DNA of 43,288 bases, from NCBI GenBank assembly GCA_020536535.1, contig JAHLWZ010000932.1:1-43288 (forward strand), read 5' to 3'. Of the stretch, positions 1-13,052 are shown piece after piece. Source of the stretch: Pelomyxa schiedti. Taxonomy: Eukaryota > Evosea > Pelobiontida > Pelomyxidae. The notes under the pieces were generated by a model that was not told the DNA's origin, did not search any database, and saw only the letters and a list, made by a program, of their open reading frames with translations. The translations under genes and the position numbers were made by a program. The first letter of the stretch is position 1, and every line of letters starts with the position of its first letter.

Positions 1-80
1 TGTGTGTGGATGCTTTTGTTTTGTTTCGTGTTTTGGTTTTTGCTTTTGTTTTCCTTCTTAACTGGTTTTCCACCCTACAG
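1..80 (+). other. 3' end of an intron or upstream sequence of the first gene
   Basis: A T-rich stretch ending in a pyrimidine-rich tract and CCCTACAG at 80. The glycine-rich-loop coding sequence of the kinase begins directly after it. It is most simply the 3' half of an intron, so the kinase's first exon or exons lie outside the window. Confidence 0.6.
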
Positions 81-2996
81 TTGATTGGAGAAAAAATAGG
101 CGATGGTGCTACTGCGGTGGTGTTTAAGGTACTACCTTACTCATGAGTTACCTTTTCCTTAAAAAAAAACCAAGGCACTCTCAGAAACTGGCCAATTTGT
201 GGCAATCAAGCGATTCTATACTCAAGGGCTCTCTGGCACAGAGTTGCAATCCATCATGGTTTCCTTATTATTTACTTTCTTTATATAACCTTTGTTAGAA
301 AGAAGCTAGTATCATGACAAAACTCAACCACGATAATATCATTAAAATTATTGGCTATCATGACGCTCCACCCTATTTTTATCTTTTCCTGGAGTACTTC
401 ATTTGCCAATTTTATTTGTTTTTCATTTATGACTAGGTATGCGGAAGGTGGATCCCTTATGCAACTTCTCAGGGAGTTCCAAGCACTCCCTGAGTTCATT
501 GTAGCTATGTACATGGAGCAGGTGAAAATCTATCACGCTTCTCCCCTCTCACCAGGTACAGGTTTTGGATGCTCTCAGACATCTTCACGCCGAAGAAGTT
601 TTGCATAGGTTAGTGTGCTACCGAGCAAAGATGTCATTAATTCCACCTACCAAACAGGGATATAAAGGCCTGCAACCTGATGCTCACAAATGTTTTGCCT
701 CTGGAAAATATTCAAATCTTACTTCTTGCAGAAAGGTCAGGTGAAGCTTATTGATTTCGGAATTAGTGTGTCTCTCGAAGGGAAGGAAAAAACATATACA
801 ACGGTCGGATCACCATATTGGAGTTAACTTCTCCTGTTTAATATTTGCTCTTACATTTCGTTATAGTGGCACCTGAAGTTATATGTGCAGAAAATGAAGG
901 CTACGGCTTTCCCTCAGATATATGGTACACTCCTTTTCACGGGGTTTCTCTTTACTCTCAAAAGGAGTGTAGCGTGTACAATTGTCGAGCTTCTGACAGG
1001 AAAACCACCGTTTTTTGAGTACTCCACCAAAAAACTACAAAGGATTAATTGATCTAGGCATAACTCCATTACCGCTGCATTTAAAATCATACAGACAGCC
1101 CAAATGCCAATACCTAACTTTGTTTCCCCTGTATCTCAAAATGATATCTTCCTTCAAATAATCAGGCCACAGGATTTGGCATCTCTTTTGAATCTATGTT
1201 TCCAAAAAAATCCTGAGATGAGGCCAACTGCAGCTGCCCTATTATCTCATCCTTGGTTCACATGTTACAAAAAGTCCTCTGTAAGTATTTCCCAGTCGTT
1301 GGGCTTTAAACCTGAATTCCACAAAAAGCCTTCGGGAGATGATCCCTCTTTTCTACGCCGAGCATTACAAAGCTCAGGGCCAAGACCAACCATCCGACGA
1401 CTTTCAGTTCACGTTGGGCCACAAACTGTGCCTCTGCGTGATCCTCAAAGTATTTGAACCATTTCCACTCCAAAAATGCTCACTTTTCTTTTTTAGCTGT
1501 TGTTCAACAGATGAACACTGCTTCTACTCCACCTTCTAAATCTGGAACAGTTCGTGGTGCCGTTCCCAGACCCCGTCCTGTAGTCCTCAACTTTTTAAAA
1601 TCCGTTTTCTAACTCGTGAAGGCATTGTCCATGGACTCTCCGCCTGTGAAAGCACCAAGCACCCCCACAACAGTTCCTTCAACACCCCCTAATTCTCAAG
1701 AGGATGAATCCCAGCGGGAAAAAACGCGACTGCGGAATCTTCTCTTGGAAATGGGCTCCCCTGATGTTCCAATCCAGCAATCACTCAAGGTAATTGGGCG
1801 TGCTTTCTCGTCTCTTTTTATTGTACCCCAGGCACTTTCCATGGACACACTTACTTGTCACGCACTTGATACGCCTCCAACTCTAAGAGTTTGGTCCATG
1901 ACTGCTGTAGGCTCTTTTGTGTGGGTGAGTGAAATGAACTATATTGGGTTAATAAACCAAAATCAATCACAAAAATAAAAAGATTGGAGGAAACGACGGT
2001 TCGGTCTTCCTTTGGCGGGGCAGTCGATGCGAATTTTTCCTTCGAGTACACAAGACCCGAGTTCTGGCATTGCTTCCATTAAAGAGGGCACTGTGGGTAT
2101 CCTCGGAGGAAGGTGAAATTTCGATTATCGATTTTAAGGTTCTTTTCCTGAAGGCCTTCGTACTACAAGGACTTACTTAAAATAGACACTGAAAACAAGT
2201 AGAATCGCAGCACATGATGATAACCACAGAGTTATCAAGTTCCTTTTACCGATAAAAAAGAATAGCAAAACCAAGCGAATATGGAGCTGTGCACCCGCCT
2301 CCGTCTCTACTCAGATATCCATAATTAACAAGGTAGAACCTTTTCTCTGCACTCTTCTAATGCTTCAACAGCATGGTGTCCCGAAAGGGTCCACCATCAT
2401 AAAGAACATGGTGCTTTCAATGGATCAGATCGGCACCAGTGTTTGGCTAGGCTGCTTTAGCCACCTTGAAAAACTTAATTACAAGACGGCAGATTGTGAG
2501 GTGCCTGATATTGCACTGGGGGACCCCAATTCAAGGGGTGTGAACGGCAGCCTAGCGGTTGGCGACCATCTTCTGCTAGCCACCGGAAACACTGTCAACG
2601 TTTTTGCGACGACAGAGGGGGGGCCGGTGTGCTACACTCTCACCCCACACTGTAACTAATGCCTACTACAGAAACAAATGGTAAATATAATTGCACACCT
2701 CCCACACAAATCACCTGTTACCGGCATGTGCCTAGCACAGAGCCACGTGATAACAGGTGACCGAGACGGAAAGCTTTACTGCTGGGACCCACTCAAGGAT
2801 TACGCTTTGATTCCCACCAACACAAGGTATGTACCACACCCACACCCACACATACCCACACCAAAATAGATTACCCGTCAATGGCACATTCCCAAAAATT
2901 ATCGTTTTCACACAAGGCCCACAAGGTACTACCCTGTGGGTATCTGACTCCCAAAACTGTGTACATGTATTCGTCAGCACACTACAAAATTCATAA
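81..2996 (+). CDS. STE-group protein kinase with C-terminal WD40-like propeller (5' partial)
   Basis: Spliced reading gives a full kinase domain. The glycine loop IGDGATAVVF is at the first exon, then the lysine motif VAIKRF, HDNIIKIIGY, a catalytic loop HRDIKACN split by an intron near 610-656, LIDFGIS near 755, and the APE motif MAPEVI after an intron ending at 867. The text GFPSDIWSVACTIVELLTG resembles the Cdc7/SepH/MAP3K-epsilon group of MAP3K-like kinases. A low-complexity Ser/Thr/Pro linker (about 1280-1780) follows. The C-terminal half then carries repeated propeller-type blades: GGNDGSVFLWRG, LWVSSEEGEISIIDF, ITGDRDGKLYCWD and LWVSDSQNCVHVF. About a dozen introns of 35-60 nt interrupt it; the stop is TAA at 2994-2996. 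The 5' end is missing. The kinase identity is secure. The exact subfamily and the number of blades are inferred. Confidence 0.78.
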
Positions 2997-3201
2997 CATC
3001 ACACCAGCTCTCCAGCTCTTTCTTCCTTTTTTTTCGTTTTGTTTGTCTTTTTTTGGAACTGTTTTTATTTTAGCAGAAAGCCAAAATCAAGAGATTTCCT
3101 TATTTTTTTTCGTGCCTTTCGGTGGAGGCAGGGAAGTGGTGCCGATCGGCTGCAGGAACAACAAACGCCAACAAGTGAGTTCGACGTGACACCTCGCCAC
3201 A
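2997..3201. promoter_or_regulatory. Intergenic region between the kinase and the giant gene
   Basis: About 200 bp with several T-rich runs. It must hold the 3' UTR of the upstream gene and the promoter of the downstream one. I see no clear TATA box or polyadenylation hexamer. Confidence 0.4.
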
Positions 3202-6200
3202 ATGAGCGATAGCGAAAATTGGTACCATCGGCGATTTTTTTCTACTTTCCCCGCCCTTCTCCCTTTTTTTTTCCCTTTGTCCTTGCGAGAATTACGCGTG
3301 TAATGTCGTTTCAGGGATGACGATTTCAATTTCGATGGGCCATTGGCAAAAACCACAGGCACCAAACCACCAACGACTTCAACCCCAGCACTACCACTAC
3401 CACCACCACAACCACAACAACAGCAACAACAAACAACAAACACGTGTACAACAGCGACAGGATCAGGCACCAGCGAACCCATAATGGAGGACAACCCTCC
3501 AAAAAGCAGTAACTCAACAACTATTTCGCAAAATACTAGTAATACTACTACCACATCCACTATGGCCGAACACCAACAAGAACCACACACCCCAGCTAAA
3601 TCTATTGACTTACTCAGAACCCCCATTACAGAATCGCCCATCACCCCGTCCACAACACCCTCGCATCACCATAGGTCGGTCCACCGCCATCGCCACGGTG
3701 ACAAGAGCACCTCGTCCACACATCACCGGCACCACCCAACCACACCCGCGCCTAGCAGCTCATCAAAACATAATCGCAAGACTCCGGGGACATCGGCCCC
3801 TTCTACACCTCTCTCACACACTCAACAGCCTTCACCTTCAATGAGCATGTCTTCTTTGCGAAGAAGACCGTCAATATCTGCCGCATCTTCTTTCACTTTG
3901 ATTGCAGCACACAATGCACATCAAATAGAGTCGCTGGAGCGTGATGCGGAAATGGGGCAGGAGGCCACAAGTACTGCTCCACCTCTCACCATAAAAATGA
4001 ATACACCAATGGAAGAGGCTGACTTTGGAGATTTCGAAGAAGACCTGGTGTTACCTGAAAACCTCGCTTCATCTTCATCCTGGGGCCACCATGCAAGAAG
4101 GTGCAGTGTTATAGCACTTCAGCCCCCTACAATCGCACAGACACTAACTGATGAAATCGAAGCAGCCAATGAAATCGCAAATTCTACCAGCACACATACC
4201 GCGTCTCATCTTTTACGTACAGAGAATACCACCCATAATGCTATTCATTCTACCAGCACCACTAACTCCAGTGCAAGCAAAGGAGCACCTCTTCCAAAGT
4301 TGGACCCCTCTCAAAAAGTACCGCCCACAAGACACACATCACCATCACCGACTCCTGTAGCCAAATTACCTGCATCTCTCTTTGTAACACCTTCACACGC
4401 CAGTGCACTTCGTATAGCCTCACAACCCGCACGCCCAAATATGGCTCAAACACCTGAGTCTCCTTCAACAAAAAGCATTCCCGATGATGATGAGCTATCG
4501 GGACTTTCTTTTGGTGATGATGACATTGGCAGTGGGCCAAAAATGATACGTGGAATTGCCGCCGACCCAACCAACATTGAGTGCGATTGGGAAAACGATT
4601 TCGATTTAGGCAATTTTGGTGGTGGAACTGCATCCTCTGGTATGCCTAGGTTTTGTGCATCTTAGATTCTGAGACAATAAAGGTGGGGCACCTAAACCAC
4701 TTGTACTTGCAAAGCAACACAAAGACCTTGCGGTTCCCACTGTAACACTGGACACAGAGCACCATTACCAGGAACTCAAACATTTGTTCTCCGCGATTTC
4801 ATGTTTTACCTACACAATCCTTTTCGTGTGATTCTAAATAAATACCAGCACTTGACATGGACATTGGGATCTGGAACAAAGTGCCTTTGCTTGATCCGAT
4901 GTTCGAAAGTATATTTCTTATCATAATCTTCTTGCCTGATTCCTATTTACAGCTGATGTGGAATTTTTCGATGAAGCACTTTCTGCCAAAGTAAAAGCAG
5001 CTCTTCTTCTGTTCTTTTTGTTTATGGACATAAGGCAAAAGAGATTTCGGAAGCTTTCAAGGCAGGCATTGAGAACTTGGACCAAGGTTCCCCTGCGGAT
5101 GCCATGTCATTTCTGAAGAAGTCGTTACAATTGTACCAAGAAATCACCTCAAGCTTTGGTGGTACGTTAGACTAACCAAAAGAAAATATTTATTTGCTAA
5201 TTGTTGAAGATCCTGATTTTGAGGCACAGCTCTTGATCTTCATGTCGCAGACAGCAAAATGCATGTCCGATATCTTCTTGCAGCAGGATTTGCTCACGAA
5301 AGCATCCAAGTTGCTCCCTGAAACACCAGCAAATCCGCGAGTATTTAATAAATTGTCCCATATGTACCCTAACACCATTTACTATAGCAAGTTCAGCTGC
5401 ACACCACAATCTGCTACGAAGTTGCCTTGATTGAAGCCTCAAGACATGCCCCGACAGCACTCCCACACATTATCACATACCTTCATTGGGTGTTATATTG
5501 CAAGCCATCCAAACCAACAAAAACAGCAAAAGCAGTAGATAACCTGAAGTGGCATGACTTAGCTCGAGCCTGTGCTACTGCTGGAAATACCCTACTAATA
5601 ATCAGTGGAAAAGCCGCGTCTGAGGGAGGTTTGAACAGCAAACAAGCTAGGCACCTAGCCAAAAAATATCTAAAGAAAGCAGGCAAAATTGCCTCTGTGG
5701 TCTGTTAATTACCATTAAAACCATAATTAAAATTCCCAACAGATTGGTGACACTGAACTAATCTCAATAGCTGAGAAACGAGATTTGGGTTCTACAACTA
5801 CAGTGGTCACAAGCAAACACTCTTCTGACAGTGTGAGTGAACTGTCGAGCAATAAGGATGACGAGACTGATTTGGACTGGGATACAGAAATGGGTATAAC
5901 AGATTCCAGAGTGAACCTAGCACAGACATTGGTTCCTTCTTTTTTTTTCCACAACCCTGAGTACTCACGAACTCCAGAGAGGATCTGTCACTGTTACTGC
6001 TCCTGATTACACCATACCTACCAGATGCAAACTCCTCGAAAATACTATTAACCAGAAATATGAAGAGATCAGGTAAATGACATATTATACTTAAGACAAA
6101 CTTAATTACGCCTAGGTACCCAGCACCACTGTGGCTTTACTCTCTCAAGACCGCCAAAGGTCATGAATTTTTCCATGAGGAGGTATGCTAAGTTTGTTGA

Positions 6201-9200
6201 ATAAATGATGGTTTAACAGTGCCCCAGGAGGTCGGCCAATGGCTAGGAACGCTAGTCAGTAAACATCTAAAAGTCAATATCGTCCCCGTCTTGCCAAAGG
6301 ATCAAATAGGACATGGAAAGCCAATTGCCAAAAATTATGATTTATTTGTTGCAAGCTTGGCCGGGCAAGAGGAAAAGGTTGCAGTTTTCTTGTATTTTAA
6401 ATTTTGTCCAATGTCATCCCAGTATTCTGCCAAGTGGACACAGCGTATATTGAGCTGGCTGTTCTTGTTGAAAGCTCAGCGGCACCTGGAAGAGATGTGG
6501 GAGGCTTCTCTAGCTTTCTTCAAGGACATTAAACAAGCAAAATCCTCTACCAATACCGCTCCAGTTGCAGCAGATACAAGTGTTGATACCAGCTCTGACG
6601 GTGAGGGTTCAACTGAGAGCTCTGATTCAGACGATAGAATAAAAGGTTTTCACTCTTTCCTTGTATTTTTCTCAAGACCCTAGATGAACAACCCAGTCCC
6701 TCGTTTTTCCTGGCTATTGAAGTACTTTATCTCAACGCCGCACTATGGAAAGTTGAAAGGCAACCACAATGGATGATCATGTTAGACGCCGCTCGATCTC
6801 TTCTGCCTCTGGCATCTTTATTTGTTGACATCATTGAGGTTACCTATCTTCAACTCTTTTCCTTTATTCTTAGAGTGAACATTCAGCAAGAAGCCTATGC
6901 TCATTTTATAATGAAGAATGGATTTGAAGTACAATACTGGGAAAAAGCCGGTTTTACACCTGCCCCAATTTCCAGCATATGTTCAATCTACAAGCAATTG
7001 TCTCCAAGAGCTGTACAAAAGAAGGTTAGAAAAACTCCAAGGAAATATTATTGTAACTACTCTTTAGAACCCCTTTTCACCATTAATTCTCGGGATGTGT
7101 GTGGCGGATATCGTCCTTTGCTCAAGCTTCCGCTCTCCACTCACAGCCAAGTTCATGGATAACAAAAACCAACAGCGACCACAGTGCTTACCTCCATTTG
7201 AATTTGGTGCTGATGGTGAACTTGAGGTGGACATTTGCTGTGGTTGCGTGGATTTATCCCAGCACCAAAAGAGAATCCAGCTACTAGAGGACTTTTACAA
7301 ACAATTATCCCTATCCTGGCACAAAGCGAAATTGTGTTTCACTTTGGCCTTAGAGAGTGACTCTATTGCAGAACGACTCTTATTTGAGACTTTATTTATT
7401 CTTGATACTGCTCCTCAACCTGTAATAGGTAGTTTAAGGGAAAGTTATTTAGTATTATTAAATAATGCTAGGGAATGCATTGATTATGTCCTCTTTCTCT
7501 TTATTGGTGCTAGAGCGCTTTGGAGATGTACTGATTCATAACTACAAGTACCAGGTATAATTGCCTGGAAACTCTTGTTTTATCTTAAACATGGTCACAG
7601 TACGGTATATTGTGCCATGAATCTGCTATTGTTATCACACGGTTACTCCACAAGAGTAGCTATGTCCATGTGAACACACATATGGCTGAAGTCGCGCAAA
7701 AACAAGATGATCCTGATAGAACAATCGGGGCTTATTCAAATATACTTGCCACTTATGACAATAAAAAGCCAAATGAAGTATGTTCACTGAAATAAAATGA
7801 AAACTTTAATGGCTTGCTAGGAAGTTTACGTTAGAAATATTCTTGCTGGGTTGTACCTTGAGTGTGGTAACTTTCCCCAAGCTGAGGAGTTTCTAGTCAG
7901 TGCCCTGGCGATAATTTCCAAGAAAAGGTATTCATGAAAACCACATTTTCCTAGATGACTTCTTACTAGTAAAAACATTATTGATCCCATGTTCTGGAAA
8001 CTAAAACAGAAGGTATAAATTTTGTTTATTCCTGAACTCTAAGAATACCGAAGTTGGCGCAAGTCTATCTGGAAAGTTACCATTTTGAGCGAGGAATTGA
8101 ATTACTTGAGGTTTACCCTTTGACTTAGTTATCTCTTTTAACTGTGCAAACAAAGAGATTGCAAGCTATGTCTATTCCAAAAGACGAGCGAACCTCAGTT
8201 GCCATGATGTTGGCGGAGGTTTTTTCCTGTTTTGTTTTGATTTTAATGCTTGCCGATATGTAATCAATTGGCTTAGGCATATGCCAAGAAAGGATGGGTA
8301 CAAGAACTCAACAATGCACTTACCTATATCGCCACCAGTGATGCTTCTCTAACAAGTGTTAACTCTTTTTTTTTACCCCCCAACTTATACAACACAGAAG
8401 CAACTGTAGGAGCTCAGCGCACCAAGCAAGTCCATACAATGAGCCTATGTGCAAGATGCTACCTTGCATCAGGACAGTACCAAGCAGCTCTATTTTGTAT
8501 CAATGCTTCGATTTCAACCTGGTAAGATGGTGTTCCCATCTCTATTTAACCAACTTCATCAGTCAGGAGACCCAACTTAGCCTTCTTGGCAAACTGTTCT
8601 ACCTGCGTGGGAAGATACTCAAAACAGCTTGTTTTGCTCACCAAACATTCCCGACACCGGTTGTTACAATTCCTCCGGAGTTTGCGAAGGTGTTTCCCGC
8701 GGGTCCCCCGCCCAGTCCTGAAATGACCTTCTCTTCTCCAGGGGATATCTTGCAAGCTTGCATTGAGAGGTACACGCCCAGCATGGAATGTTATCTAAAA
8801 TTTTCTTCAGTTTCAAAAAGGCCGAACAATTTTTCAGAGCAGTCGTTGATGACATCCGACGTGCAAAAACAATGGTATTCTTTTTTTCCCAAAGTGTTAT
8901 CAAACTCAACACACTAGAATAAAATGGCTGAATCGATGCTCGAATACTGCTTTCCCCCCGTTGCTTTGCTCCATATACCCCTTGATAGTGTTTGTCACAT
9001 GCCTTTGCTGAATGTATGACCTATGCTTTGTCCTCTCTAATTCCTCCAAGAGGAGAACAAGTACTGACGATTCCAGCCGAGAAGAATTCGTGATCAACAT
9101 AACAAAAGACATAGAAAGTCCAGCAACATCTGCACTTGATATATGTGCTGATACCTTTCATGTGTTGCTCATAATGTCATGGTATGAAGGCCGACAAAAC

Positions 9201-12200
9201 TCCACCTAATGTCTTTCAGCTACATGTCCCTGGTGGAATTGCGATACCTGCAGTCTGAAAAAGATGCTGCAATACTGTTCTGGAAAGAATGCAGAGACCT
9301 GTAATTTATCTTTATGATTCCAACAAACTCACTCATGTAGATTTTTCTGCTTGTTTTTTGATGGGCCACTTTGCATGGTTAAGGGTGGACCCCCCCATTT
9401 CCTTGGGAAATTATTTACACTACTAAAACGAATGGTCCGATTCCTATTTTGCCAGGAGAAAGATTTCATCAACAAAGTACAGCCAGTCTTTTCCCTTCAG
9501 GAGTCTAATTTTGACAAAAGAATCTAGCTGTTGTTGATGCATATATATTACTTCAAATTGATTTAGAGCAGGCACAAAAAAGAGCTGTCGAGGAGTCGCC
9601 TGACCCAGCACCCAATCCCACTTCAAACAGTGCAACACCACCAAGTTCCGATGAGAGTCGCGTGAACGGCACCAAGCACGCTCCAAGGGCTTCTATTGTT
9701 GGCATGTTTGATGGCTCTGAGCATCCTGAGAAGGCACCCGTGGAGCAGCCCCCCAGTACCCAACCTGAACCTCCAGTATGCAAAGAACCGGTGTCTGCAG
9801 CCTCCATTGTACGCTTTTTCGGTTATACTTTCTCTGAAAATGCATAGAAACCAAATCCAAGTCCCGGGCGTATGGCTAGCTCCTCCTCTTTTTCTGCGGC
9901 CGCTTTACTGGTATATTTGCCTCGTGCCAATATAACAGCAAGACTAATGGCTATAGGATGACACTATGTTCAATATTCATCACGAAGCTGCTGCTGAGCA
10001 GTCGTGGTGTTTAGTTACAAAACTCAAAACAAATTTCCACAAGTACTCTTCTGGAAAGGTGTGAGAAGTCATATTGAAATTTTTCTGACACACCCCAGAT
10101 TGCACAGCAAGAACTTGTTACTCGCAACAGAGATATTCTAAAAACGATTATCAAAGTGGTGAACGCAGCGAGATCTCAGTTCCGCCGTGTCAATCCTCAC
10201 TCAAGGGTTGTTGTTAATACTTGCTCTGCATGTGCCAGTCCGTCTTCGCCAAGTGCAATAGTGGCAACTGGTAGCGCCAGTGGAAGTGCGTCCCCCTTGA
10301 GGGCCTCGTTTTGTGTATCTCCAGGAATGGGGACCAGCATGTCAAGACTACAAACTCAAGACAAGGAAGCTGTAGATCTAGGATACAGGGTGGAGGATCT
10401 TGTGCTGCGACGTCCGCAAGAATTTCAGTCTTTAGCGATTTTATTACAAGTTGATTGATGTGTATCTCTCCTTTGTATTGACCAATTTGTAGCTAGATAG
10501 ATTCATCTTATATTACACGCCACACACCGGCAAAGTTCATATTGACCAACTTGGTGCCTGCGAACACGAGAAATCTAGTTTAGTGGCATCAGGACCTCTA
10601 CACATTAAAGTGTCATTGATGCTTACCAATCAGACGACCCCACAGTTTGCATTATTCACTGTATGTAGAGCTCTATCAAATCTTTTTTCACATTGGTTAG
10701 GTCCTGCCTGAGTCCACAATAAGCAGCTTACTTGAGATGTTGTGCAAACTATTTAATGAAGGGCAGTTCCAAGAAAGAAAGAAAAAAGGGGGTTTTTTTA
10801 CAACCTTGGGCAAAGCTACCATTCACTCTCCAAAGTATGAAAGTTAGGTCGTACGTCTGCTTATCTTTACGCAGATACACTGAATGTTCAGAGCAATTCC
10901 ACTCTGAACTTGCCAAGCTTCTCAATAATCTCTCCTCTGGAGTTACTGCCAAAAAGTAGTGAATTTATTGGCTTCCCATTTTTTAAATGAAAATAGGATA
11001 CTGACTCCCGGTTACTTATCTCTGGCTAAGGCCCTTTCTTCTGCTTCATCAATTTACACAACGAAGAAAATACAACCTATTCTACTTCCTCACACGTCTG
11101 CTATCCACAAGCTCTTCTCTACTCCAGAGCTCAGGGTTCGACATTGTTTTACCTTGTCCTTATGTAACAAAGTTCCAGTTCAATAGTGATTCTGAACCGC
11201 TTGAATTGTTCCTTTGTGGAAAGGCAACAGCTTTTGAAAATGCAGATACAACGACGGGGCATCTTATAAGCCTATCCCCGTCCCTAATGACCTATCTGCA
11301 AGATCTTGTTCTCTTCAACTCTATACCAAAGGTAAGCCCAACATCTCTGAAAGCTTACTAACACAGTTATAGGCGCAGGAAATTACACCTGAGGATACAA
11401 AACTTGGTCAGGAAGTGGCCACAGAGCTACATTCAGTATGCTTTATGGCTTCCATGTTTCGTAACATCATTCAGGTGTTCCAGTCTGTTGCCGCTAGTTC
11501 TGAACCTCTATCCTCCAGTTGCTCCATTGCTTCCACATCTACTACATTCACGGGCACTCTCACTTTGCTGATGTCTACAACGGGACTTTCCAACCCCCAG
11601 CCAGTTGCCAAGCAAAAAGGTTTCCCATCTTTTTTCAGCAAGAGTGAACCTACTGCATTCAGAAAAGTACCGGAATTCCCTGTGGTATTGCTGTTTTTTC
11701 TTTTCCTTTTTTGCCTGACAGTTCTTCAGGTATTAATATGCAGCAAGAGCCTGCAAATCATTCCCTGGGAATTGTTTGTTGGGAATGTAGTTGTGAGATA
11801 CTTTTCTGTTTATGACTTTGTACTTCGAATTCAAAATTCGGTAAGTAGTTAGCTGGACCGCTTTCCCTGACTTGAGATCAGGAATACCCCGTGCAACAAT
11901 TTGAACCATCCTATTTCTCGATGTTTAATCAACAACCCGACAAGCTTCTTATGCAAACAGAAGACGAAAGACGGGAGTTCCTGTTGAGACAAGTCTTTTT
12001 CCAATTGTTCTTTTCCCCGAAGGTACACAACAAACAAAATTCCAAGTAACTAACTATCTTAGATGGCCCCCTTGAGCCGAGTCCACTCTTCGTGTACACC
12101 TTTTCACAGCCCCTTAGTCGAGAACGGCAAACGCCTTGGTTCTATAAAAAAGCGATACAAGTTCTGCAGCTTCCTTGACGGGGCATCTATAAATACCAAA

Positions 12201-12916
12201 CCGAGAGACCTACTGCAGTTTGTTGACAAGCTGGTTGTTGGATGCAACACCTTCCCTGTTTTGATTATGAGTTGGAGCGACTTGCTTGGTTGCTCCACGT
12301 GCCTCATGCATTTATTGCGGTAAGTGCGAAAAAGACCAGAACGTCCTATCCCCCCACTGAAACATCCCCTTATAGGAGACGACCAATTTGCTCGGTGCTA
12401 TTTGTTCCCTGCACAAAGCAAAGATCAATTATGCTCCGTCTCACAAAAGCACATGACATTTACTTTAAAACAGCACTTTCATCACCCGGGCACCCACTGA
12501 GAGACAGGTTTTCTTTTAAACTGCGCACACAATCCTCCCACCCCCTTCCCTCCCTCAGTCCTTACTCACACCACCACCCCAGGTACCAATTTTTGCTTTC
12601 GCTGATCACACAGGTAACTGCGGAGACCAAAATACCAATTGCGATATTCAACCCCCCGCTCAGCCTCAGCCCAACACCCACAACGTCACTCCCGCCCCTG
12701 TCACCCCCTGGCAGCAAACCCAACAGCCTGCTGGCCACGGTGTCCACAACGGGGTCAAACAGCACAGCACCCACACCACCGCCGCAGATGTCAACACCCA
12801 GCCCATCCCCTGGCCTCGTTTCACCGACGCCATCACCGCGTAATGCTGCATCCGAGGCCCCTGTGCTTGCCACCGAGACAACCCTCACTGTTGACACAAC
12901 CGACCACAGGAACTAA
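3202..12916 (+). CDS. Very large multi-exon TPR-like protein of unknown function
   Basis: I do not recognise this gene. A short first exon MSDSENW is joined over an intron (about 3222-3314) to DDDFNFDG, then a long disordered region rich in Q, T, S, P and H. It carries acidic-aromatic motifs: DFGDFEEDL (4021), CDWENDFDLGNF (about 4580) and DLDWDTEM (about 5870). From about 5040 to 9300, short exons encode helical, TPR-like pairs such as ILAGLYLECGNFPQAEEFL (about 7825) and LAQVYLESYHFERGIELLE (about 8052). Later come a Ser/Pro-rich part (about 9570-9900) and a beta-rich end: VLICSKSLQIIPWELF (about 11730), FPVLIMSWSDLLG (about 12255) and KIPIAIFN (about 12630). PWE followed by V-R-x-F-S recalls separase, CHAT or CFAP46 C-termini, but no catalytic His/Cys pair is evident. 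Phases match across most introns, supporting one gene of perhaps 2,000-2,500 residues. Two genes remain possible. Confidence 0.5.
3388..3442 (+). repeat. CAA/CCA-rich low-complexity tract (Pro/Gln/Thr-rich)
   Basis: Imperfect CCA and CAA/CAG triplet runs encode alternating Pro and Gln/Thr stretches in the disordered N-terminal exon of the large gene. It is a coding microsatellite, likely length-variable. Confidence 0.7.
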
Positions 12917-13052
12917 TTATTTGTATTTCACACAAAGCTTTGAACAAATTGTACATCAAAAAAGCGATTTTTTTATTTTTTTTATCAAGAAACAAGAAAA
13001 AAGAAGCTTTTTCTATGCATAAGGGGTTGTGGATGGTTTTGGTGACCATTAT
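12917..13052. other. Short convergent 3' intergenic region
   Basis: 136 bp between the stop codons of two convergent genes, containing a T/A-rich stretch around 12965-12985. Both 3' UTRs must share or overlap this space. Confidence 0.5.

Noticed and set aside
3087-3653. Minus-strand Val/Gly-rich frame
   Set aside because: Antisense of the Thr/Gln-rich exon of the large gene. It has no domain and its composition mirrors the triplet repeats.
11700-12916. The end of the giant gene as a true separase
   Set aside because: The SLQIIPWE segment fits, but the His-Gly catalytic loop and the GCSS-type Cys motif are not found in the expected order. I left it as a vague structural resemblance.
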